This document shows positions 58,293 to 64,000 of a DNA stretch of 64,000 nucleotides, piece after piece. The DNA comes from Candidatus Limnocylindrales bacterium. Lineage in GTDB: Bacteria > Desulfobacterota > Binatia > UBA1149 > CAITLU01. The position numbers and the translations under genes were made by a program. Positions within the stretch are counted from its first letter, which is position 1; each line of letters begins with the position of its first letter. Below the pieces are notes generated by a model, which saw only the letters and a program-made list of their open reading frames with translations, did no database searches and had not been told where the DNA came from. The stretch lies in contig DATNBU010000029.1 in NCBI GenBank assembly GCA_035571835.1, positions 1 through 64,000 on the forward strand. Direction: 5' to 3'.

Positions 58293-59102
58293 CTACTTGC
58301 AGCAGCCAACCCACTTGCTGTCGGCGCAGTTTCGCGTCGAGCCGCCGCCGACGACCAGCGTTCCGAGCGCTCCGGTGCCGTTGTTCAGAGGGATGAAGTC
58401 GCCGCCTACGCCGAGGTGACCGGTGTTGTAGGTCCACAGCGGCGCGCCCTCGCTCAGGCTCTGACCGCACTGGCGTGTCACGCCCTGGCTCGAATCGATC
58501 GCCCAGAACGACGTCACCGTCGTGCCGTTGATGTCCTTGAGGCCCTGGAGCTTGGCGCCCTCGGATGCGAGCAACTCGCTCAGCACGCAGAAATGGCTGC
58601 CCGGGAAGTTGTCTTCGCACGCGGCGGTCGCGGCCGGCAGGCCGAGTTTCTGTTCCGCGTTCATGCGGCCCTGAAACGCGATCGCGCCGACAACGCCGGA
58701 TCCGAGGGTCGTCGTCGTGGTGGTTGTCGTAGTGGTGGTGGTCGTCGGCTCGTCGCACGGACAATTCAGCGCGACCGGCTGGCCGACGGCATGCTTGAGG
58801 CAGATCAGCGCATCGCTCGCACTGATGGGCAGCGTGCCTTTGGGCGCGCAGATGCACTCGACTTCGCACGATTGCGATCCGACTGCAGCCTTGAGGATGA
58901 ACAGGCAGTCGGAAGCCGCCGGCTCTCCGCCCGCGCTGAGAGGCTGGCTGCAGTCGCCTTTGTCGGCATGTGCCGAGGTCGCGGGAATCGCAGCGGCAAC
59001 GAAGAGCGCAGCGAGGCACGTTGCGGCGCCAAGTCCGGCCGCGAATCGCACAGCGCTGATTCGGTCAGACAACGATACGCGAAGCGATTTTGTCTCGATC
59101 AT
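58293..59102 (-). CDS. secreted protein with dockerin-like repeats, poly-Thr linker and a C-terminal lectin-like domain
   Basis: 269 residues; ATG 59102 precedes a signal peptide (to about 46, ending SAHA). Two dockerin-like segments with unusual cysteines follow (about 51-80 and 86-117; ASDCLFILKAAVG and ISASDALICLKHAVG), then 13 consecutive threonines (120-132) as a linker, then a ~130-residue domain with FQGRMNAEQKLGLPAATAACEDNFPGSHFCVLSEL, resembling DUF1554/C-type-lectin-like folds. The Asp ligands of a calcium-binding dockerin are mostly missing, so these repeats may not bind calcium. Synonymous codons in the Thr run argue against simple slippage. Confidence 0.78.
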   Translation of the reverse strand: MIETKSLRVSLSDRISAVRFAAGLGAATCLAALFVAAAIPATSAHADKGDCSQPLSAGGEPAASDCLFILKAAVGSQSCEVECICAPKGTLPISASDALICLKHAVGQPVALNCPCDEPTTTTTTTTTTTTTLGSGVVGAIAFQGRMNAEQKLGLPAATAACEDNFPGSHFCVLSELLASEGAKLQGLKDINGTTVTSFWAIDSSQGVTRQCGQSLSEGAPLWTYNTGHLGVGGDFIPLNNGTGALGTLVVGGGSTRNCADSKWVGCCK

Positions 59103-59296
59103 GATGGAGCTCCGTACGGTCGGCTGTATCCGCAGCGTACGCCGGAGCGGTGCTGGTGCAACGGCGATTGTTCGCCGCACCCGTGTCGGGGTGAGCCGCA
59201 AATGATCGTCCGCGGCGCGCCGGAGAGGCGATCATGACGGCACCCGGTGTGTCATCACCAGATCCGGCGGCCGGCCCATTTTCCCACCGACTGGAA

Positions 59297-59312
59297 AAAT
59301 GTACCTGTCCCC
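59297..59312. repeat. solo copy of the GGGACAGGTACATTT repeat end
   Basis: AAATGTACCTGTCCCC, the right-end orientation, followed by ATTTTTTTT. No left partner is present nearby; a short inverted pair CATTTTCC (59278-59285) and GGAAAAATG (59293-59301) could form a small stem before the T-run. Confidence 0.7.
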
Positions 59313-59393
59313 ATTTTTTTTCTTTAGCATTTTTAACCCGGATCGGCGGGCGGCGGCGTTTCCACGATCGAAATACCGATACGGAGGAATTCC

Positions 59394-60884
59394 ATGCGCC
59401 GCACCCTGCCCGTCGCCTTCTTCATCCTTGGTCTCGTCCGGCTCGCCGCCGCCGAGCAGCCCGACTTCTCGCTGACCATCTACAGCTCCGCCCAGCCAGG
59501 CCAGATCGGCGTCGAGGCGCTTCCCGGCTACGGCATGGCCATCCCCGGCTACGCTCTGGTTCGTGATCGCCGGCAGATGACGCTGCAGAAAGGCATCGGA
59601 GACCTGCGCTTCAGCGATGTCGCGAAGAGAATCGATCCGACGACGGTGAGCTTCTCTTCGCTGACGGACCCCGAAGGCACACGCGTGCTCGAGCAGAACT
59701 ACCAGTTCGACCTGGTCAGTCAGCAGAAGCTTCTCGAGCGCTACATCGGCGCCGGCATCACCGTCGACCAGCCGCGCGGCGAGCAGGTCGACACCGTGAC
59801 CGGAAAGCTCCTCTCGGCAAGCGGAGGCCTGATTCTCGAAAAAGATTCGGGCGAGATCGTGACGCTGTCGAGCTACTCGAACGTGCGCTTCCCGAGCCTG
59901 CCTGGCGGACTGATCACCAAGCCTACTCTTGCCTGGCAACTCGACGCGAAGCGCGGCGGCGTGCACGACGCGCGCGTCAGCTATCAGACGCAGGGAATGA
60001 CGTGGTGGTCCGACTACAATGTGACGCTCCGCGAGTCGGGCGATACCTGCGATATGGACCTGGCGGCGTGGGTGAGCATCGTCAATCAATCCGGCGCGAG
60101 CTTTGCGCAGACTCAGCTCAAGCTGGTGGCCGGCGAGGTGCACCGCGCGCCGGCTGCCGCACCGATGTTGTCCCAGGTACGCATGCGAGCCGAGGACGCG
60201 ATGGCGAGTGCAGCCGCAGGCTTCGAGAGCTCCGAGCTGTTCGAGTATCACCTCTATACGCTCGGGCGGCGCAGCGACCTGCCCGACAATTCCACCAAGC
60301 AGCTCGAGCTCTTCCCCGCCGCGACCGGCGTCCGGTGCACGAAGCAGCTCGTCTTCAGCGCCGCGCCGGCGCCATACCATTACTGGAACCAGCCGATCTA
60401 CGATCAGGGCTACGCGGCGACGACCCAGGGCACCACCGGTGCGTACCTCGAGTTTGAAAACAGCGAATCCAACCGGATGGGAATGCCGCTGCCTGCCGGA
60501 CGTATTCGCGTGAACCAGGCGGCCGCAGACGGAACGCTCGAGTTCATCGGCGAAGACATCGTCAAGCACACGCCTCGCAACGAGAGCGTGCGCATCAAGC
60601 TCGGTAACGCGTTCGACATCGTCGGCGAGCGCAAGCAGACGAGCTTCACGTACAACGACAAAGGCCACTACATCGACGAATCGTTCGAGGTCAGCGTACG
60701 CAACCGGAAAAAGACCGCCGCAACCGTTGTGGCGCGCGAATACCTGTCGCGCTGGAGCAGCTGGAAGATCACGGCCAGCAGCCATGACTTCGTGAAGCGC
60801 GATGCGGATACGATCGACTTCGTGCTCGATATCCCCGCCGATGGCGAGGCGAAGGTCAGCTATTCCGTACGCTACAGTTGGTAG
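59394..60884 (+). CDS. DUF4139-like exported protein
   Basis: 496 residues with a signal peptide ending near LAAAEQ. The pattern of a DUF4139 protein is visible: a beta-rich N-terminal half (VSFSSLTDPEGTRVLEQNY), then SYQTQGMTWWSDYNVTL, and a C-terminal half with LPAGRIRVNQAAADGTLEFIGEDIVKHTPRNESVRIKLGNAFDIVGERKQT and a final RNRKKTAATVVAREYL. Function of the family is unknown. Good ribosome site GGAGG eight bases before ATG 59394. Confidence 0.8.
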   Translation: MRRTLPVAFFILGLVRLAAAEQPDFSLTIYSSAQPGQIGVEALPGYGMAIPGYALVRDRRQMTLQKGIGDLRFSDVAKRIDPTTVSFSSLTDPEGTRVLEQNYQFDLVSQQKLLERYIGAGITVDQPRGEQVDTVTGKLLSASGGLILEKDSGEIVTLSSYSNVRFPSLPGGLITKPTLAWQLDAKRGGVHDARVSYQTQGMTWWSDYNVTLRESGDTCDMDLAAWVSIVNQSGASFAQTQLKLVAGEVHRAPAAAPMLSQVRMRAEDAMASAAAGFESSELFEYHLYTLGRRSDLPDNSTKQLELFPAATGVRCTKQLVFSAAPAPYHYWNQPIYDQGYAATTQGTTGAYLEFENSESNRMGMPLPAGRIRVNQAAADGTLEFIGEDIVKHTPRNESVRIKLGNAFDIVGERKQTSFTYNDKGHYIDESFEVSVRNRKKTAATVVAREYLSRWSSWKITASSHDFVKRDADTIDFVLDIPADGEAKVSYSVRYSW

Positions 60885-60968
60885 CCGGCACAAGCTTCGG
60901 ATTCGCGATTCTCCGCCGACGGAAGGTATGATGGGCCCGCTCGCCCAATCGTCCTCGAGGAGATTCCG

Positions 60969-61733
60969 TTGAAGACAGCATCCGCCGCCCACACCATCCA
61001 CCGTGCCCTTGCCGCCTTGTTCATGCTCGTCGTACTCGGCGCGGCCGCGCGCCCTGCATCGGCCGGCCCGGCTCCGCTTCGCGCGTCGGAACCGGCCGAA
61101 AAGGCGGTGACCGGTCAGCCTGCGTCCGCCGCAACCATGACCGGCAAGGTTCTCGAGACGATGAACGCGAGCAACTACACGTATGCCCGCGTCGAAACCC
61201 CTGCCGGCCAGCAATGGATCGCCGGCCCGCAGACGCCGCTAAAGGTCGGTGACGTCGTCGAGTGGAAAGGCGGAATGAAAATGGAGAAGTTCACGAGCAA
61301 GACACTCGACCGAACGTTCGATTCCCTTCTGCTCGTCGATCAGATCGTGGGCAGCGCGGCCGGCGGCTCGCCGCACGGCGCGCTCGCGAGCAAGGCTGCC
61401 GATGATGCAGAGATCAGCGGCGTCGCAAAGGCGCCCGGCGGAATGAGCGTGGCCGAGATCTACGACCAGAGCGCAAGTCTCGAAGGCAAGGAAGTCACGG
61501 TGCGCGGCAAGGTCGTCAAGTTCAACGGCGGCGTGATGGGCCGCAACTGGCTGCACGTGCGAGACGGAAGCCGCAGCGCCGCGGGAGACAACGACCTGAC
61601 CGTCACCAGCGACATGAACGCGACCGTGGGCGACACCGTGCTGGTGCGCGGCACGCTCGTCCTGAACAAGGATTTCGGCTTCAACTACAAATATGCCGTG
61701 ATGCTCGAGCGCGCGACGGTGACCGTCGAATAG
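60969..61733 (+). CDS. secreted protein with OB-fold (NrfJ-like) domains
   Basis: 254 residues from TTG 60969 with GAGGAG upstream. A signal peptide (about 13-33) precedes two OB-fold-type stretches: TGKVLETMNASNYTYARVETPAGQQWIAGPQ (about 57-90) and SLEGKEVTVRGKVVKFNGGVMGRNWLHVRDG (about 172-200). The first contains the Tyr/Ala pattern typical of NrfJ-like periplasmic proteins; NrfJ is known from dissimilatory nitrite-reducing bacteria, but no nrf gene is nearby. Function unknown. Confidence 0.75.
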   Translation: MKTASAAHTIHRALAALFMLVVLGAAARPASAGPAPLRASEPAEKAVTGQPASAATMTGKVLETMNASNYTYARVETPAGQQWIAGPQTPLKVGDVVEWKGGMKMEKFTSKTLDRTFDSLLLVDQIVGSAAGGSPHGALASKAADDAEISGVAKAPGGMSVAEIYDQSASLEGKEVTVRGKVVKFNGGVMGRNWLHVRDGSRSAAGDNDLTVTSDMNATVGDTVLVRGTLVLNKDFGFNYKYAVMLERATVTVE

Positions 61734-61789
61734 TCTTTCCGTCCGTTGACAGTGAACTTTGTCCGGATCCGCATCTTAGAGGAGCCGAT

Positions 61790-62200
61790 ATGGATTCCCG
61801 CAACACGATGAATACGTTCCTGATGATCCTCGGCATCGTGTTCCTACCGTATGGTCTCTACTGTTTTGCAGTCCCCGGGTATCTTGCGGACGCCGCCGGC
61901 GTATCGGCAACGACCGCGACCGGCGTCGTCGAATTGCGCGCCATGTACGGCGGCCTGCAGGCCGCGTTCGGAGTTCTGCTGATCGCTGCGGCGCGTGATT
62001 CGCGCTTCCTGCTCGCCGGACTCGCGGCTGTTGCGTTCATCCTGCCGGGGCTGGCATCTGCGCGTCTGCTTGGCGTGGCGCTCGGCGGCGACCTCAGCGC
62101 GTATACGATTGGTGCGCTGATCTTCGAGATCGGCTCGAGCGTGATTTCACTTTCGTTGCTCCGACATCAACTTTCGATGACCGCGCACGGAGCTCATTGA
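61790..62200 (+). CDS. DUF4345-like membrane protein
   Basis: 136 residues with four hydrophobic helices and the conserved ELRAMYGGLQAAFGVLL (about 49-65). DUF4345-type proteins are small membrane proteins of unknown role. Ribosome site GAGGAG lies six bases upstream of ATG 61790. Confidence 0.8.
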   Translation: MDSRNTMNTFLMILGIVFLPYGLYCFAVPGYLADAAGVSATTATGVVELRAMYGGLQAAFGVLLIAAARDSRFLLAGLAAVAFILPGLASARLLGVALGGDLSAYTIGALIFEIGSSVISLSLLRHQLSMTAHGAH

Positions 62201-62396
62201 GGAGATCTGCGCGCCCTCACTGGACGGTCGCGTCATTCGCGGTCTCCCCCGATATCCCCTCGGTCCCGGATCCAGTTCGACGGGCGCTGCGAGGAATGCA
62301 GGGGGCTTCCCGTGGGTGCGATCCGCCTCCTGAGGCGGTCCGGCGGCATGGGGGCGTTGCTGCAGTGCCCATGTCCCGCCATTGCTTCATTTCAGG

Positions 62397-63866
62397 ATGA
62401 TCCGCGACATTCGCTCAGCGCGCGAGAGGCTGTTCACTCCGGTCGATATCGCGCCGCTCGTCTTCCTGCGCATCGTCTTCGGCAGCGTAATGCTCTGGGA
62501 GGTGGTTCGCTACTTCCAGCACGGCTGGATCGAACGGTACTACTCGCCTGCCGATTTCCATCTCAGGTACTACGGGTTCGAGTGGGTAACGCCCTGGCCG
62601 GGGCACGGGATGCAGTGGCACTTCGTCGCGCTCGGAATCGCGGCCGCATGCATTGCGGCGGGGTTCCTGTACCGCATCGCCGCTGCCGTCTTCTTCGCAG
62701 GATTCACGTACGTGTTCCTTCTCGACGAGGCGCACTACCTCAACCACTTCTATCTGGTCTGCCTTCTCAGTTTCCTGCTGATCTTCGTGCCGGCCGAGCG
62801 AAGCTGCTCGGTCGACGCGTGGCTAGGGCGTGTACGGCGATCCGACTTCGCGCCGGCGTGGGCGCTGTGGGTGATTCGAGCCCAGATCGGCCTGCCTTAC
62901 TTATTCGGCGGCATCGCCAAGCTCAACGGCGACTGGATACGTGGCGAACCGATCCGGATGTGGTTGGCCGAGCGCTCGGACTATTTCCTGATCGGTCCGT
63001 ACGTCCACGAAGAATGGTTCGTTTACTTCTTCGTGATCGGTGGCCTGCTGCTCGACCTGCTGCTGGTTCCCTCTCTGCTCTGGAGACGCACGCGCGTGCC
63101 GGCGTTCCTCGCCGCCATGTCGTTTCATCTGATGAACGCCTGGCTGTTCCGCATCGGGATTTTCCCGTGGCTGATGCTGGCGGCGTCGCTGGTCTTCTTT
63201 CCGCCGGAGGTCTCGCGGCGCATCCTGAATTTCCTGCGATTCCCGATTGACGGACGCGCGAGCGAAGGCGACGTGTTCACGCCGCCGCGAAAGCAGGTTC
63301 TGGTTGCAGCTCTTCTCGCGGTCTATCTCGGCATACAGGTGCTGATGCCGCTGCGGCATTTCCTGTATCCGGGCAACGTGAACTGGACGGAAGAAGGTCA
63401 CCGGTTTTCCTGGCACATGAAGCTTCGCGACAAGGAAGGCAACGCTGTCTTTCACGTTGTTGATCGCGCGACGGGTAAGAAATGGACCGTGAACCCGTCG
63501 TCGCACCTCGATCCGTGGCAGGCGAGCATGGTGCCCAAGCATCCCGACATGATCCTGCAGTACGCTCACGAGCTGGCGGAGAAGAGTCGCCGCAAGGGAA
63601 TTGCCGATGTCGAGGTGCACGCGGACGTTCTCGTGTCGCTCAACGGACGCAAGCGGCAGCGGCTCATCGATCCCGCGGCGGACCTCGCCAAGGTAGAGCG
63701 CAGCCTGCACCACGCGGACTGGATCCTGCCGCTGACGGAGCCGTTACCGCCGCCCGGCCGGAAGAGGAAGATCATGGACAACCAGGCCCACGGACCGGCT
63801 CGAGACGCGAGAACCGGGGCCGACACCTCAGGGCAAGAGATTTCTTCGGCCGAGTCATCGAGATGA
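62397..63866 (+). CDS. HTTM-domain protein related to vitamin K-dependent carboxylase
   Basis: 489 residues from ATG 62397 (a TTG five codons earlier is possible). About eight hydrophobic helices in the first 300 residues form an HTTM domain; RIVFGSVMLWEVVRYF, NHFYLVCLLSFLLIFVPA and GGIAKLNGDWIRGEP are diagnostic, with Lys175 aligning with the conserved lysine of vitamin K-dependent gamma-carboxylase, and MSFHLMNAWLFRIGIFPW containing a conserved His244. The C-terminal ~190 residues add a soluble part (HRFSWHMKLRDKEGNAVFHV) and a charged tail. The bacterial substrate is unknown. Confidence 0.87.
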   Translation: MIRDIRSARERLFTPVDIAPLVFLRIVFGSVMLWEVVRYFQHGWIERYYSPADFHLRYYGFEWVTPWPGHGMQWHFVALGIAAACIAAGFLYRIAAAVFFAGFTYVFLLDEAHYLNHFYLVCLLSFLLIFVPAERSCSVDAWLGRVRRSDFAPAWALWVIRAQIGLPYLFGGIAKLNGDWIRGEPIRMWLAERSDYFLIGPYVHEEWFVYFFVIGGLLLDLLLVPSLLWRRTRVPAFLAAMSFHLMNAWLFRIGIFPWLMLAASLVFFPPEVSRRILNFLRFPIDGRASEGDVFTPPRKQVLVAALLAVYLGIQVLMPLRHFLYPGNVNWTEEGHRFSWHMKLRDKEGNAVFHVVDRATGKKWTVNPSSHLDPWQASMVPKHPDMILQYAHELAEKSRRKGIADVEVHADVLVSLNGRKRQRLIDPAADLAKVERSLHHADWILPLTEPLPPPGRKRKIMDNQAHGPARDARTGADTSGQEISSAESSR

Positions 63867-63910
63867 CCGTCACAACCGCAAAGCTTTCCTAGGACTTTCG
63901 ATCCAGCAGA

Positions 63911-64000
63911 ATGGCCCTTGCAGCGCCGGCCCGGCGCGAAATACAAGGTGTGATGATTTCCGCGCCGACCATCGCCGCCAGACTCCGCTCCTCGGTTCCA
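63911..64000 (+). CDS. possible start of a gene cut by the right edge
   Basis: An open frame begins at ATG 63911 or ATG 63953 (AAGGTG four bases upstream of the latter) and runs to the window end without a stop. Only 16-30 codons are visible (ISAPTIAARLRSS), too few to judge coding potential or family. Confidence 0.25.
   Translation, partial: MALAAPARREIQGVMISAPTIAARLRSSVP

Noticed and set aside
58702-58740. The poly-Thr coding run as a simple microsatellite
   Set aside because: The 13 threonine codons are a mix of ACC, ACG, ACT and ACA, so the nucleotide repeat is imperfect; it looks like a selected linker and not a simple slippage tract.

Overview
The window looks like chromosome from a GC-rich, Gram-negative bacterium. 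Outer-membrane and periplasmic functions are frequent: a FadL-type porin, many lipoproteins, c-type cytochromes and an Lnb-like DUF4105 protein. The housekeeping order tilS-ftsH-glmM-pdxJ-nnr-tsaE-lysC-cimA resembles the arrangement I recall from Geobacter-like deltaproteobacteria. Dockerin-like, DUF4215 and cysteine-rich secreted proteins also fit a deltaproteobacterial or Binatota-type lineage. That placement is inference from gene order and protein style, not from a marker-gene tree. I saw no tRNA, rRNA, CRISPR array or intact transposase. No stretch longer than about 300 bases lacks a gene.

Layout. Bases 1-4.7 kb (minus): dnaE (cut by the left edge), guaA, a small membrane protein and guaB, a purine/replication group. 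4.7-5.9 kb (plus): a gamma-carbonic-anhydrase-like protein and a TRIC-type channel, divergent from guaB across a perfect 16-bp palindrome. 5.9-8.4 kb: two divergent secreted proteins of unknown role. 8.4-26 kb (minus): a compact run tilS, ftsH, glmM, pdxJ, nnr, tsaE, lysC, cimA, cysteine desulfurase, mnmA, mtaB, rnc, era, der, many joined by GTGA/ATGA stop-start overlaps. A TATAAT box lies upstream of ftsH. The desulfurase, MnmA and MtaB form a tRNA-thiolation group; Rnc, Era and Der an RNA-processing/ribosome-assembly group.

26-38 kb is the most unusual part. A plus-strand operon encodes three exported proteins: a beta-helix protein, a pentaheme cytochrome, and a monoheme protein with an Ig-like domain. 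All three carry a similar tandem cysteine-rich helical module that I cannot name. A nearby minus-strand exported hydrolase carries two more copies. This looks like a set of surface proteins built around a shared module, one with five hemes and one with a single heme. A VIT-type metal transporter and a thiolase lie alongside.

38-64 kb is accessory and envelope-oriented: a membrane spermidine-synthase-like protein, a GH44-type glycoside hydrolase, a lipoprotein, a FadL-type porin and a MOSC protein. An envelope cluster follows (hydrolase lipoprotein, DUF4105, large MscS channel, second hydrolase lipoprotein, SYLF protein). Next come an ECF-like sigma/anti-sigma pair divergent from DoxX plus a diheme cytochrome lipoprotein, a BtuF-like protein without signal peptide, a dockerin-like poly-Thr secreted protein, a DUF4139-like protein, an OB-fold secreted protein, a DUF4345 membrane protein and an HTTM (vitamin-K-carboxylase-like) protein. 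A family of palindromic repeats with the core GGGACAGGTACATTT is scattered between genes at 33.1, 38.6, 41.0 and 59.3 kb.
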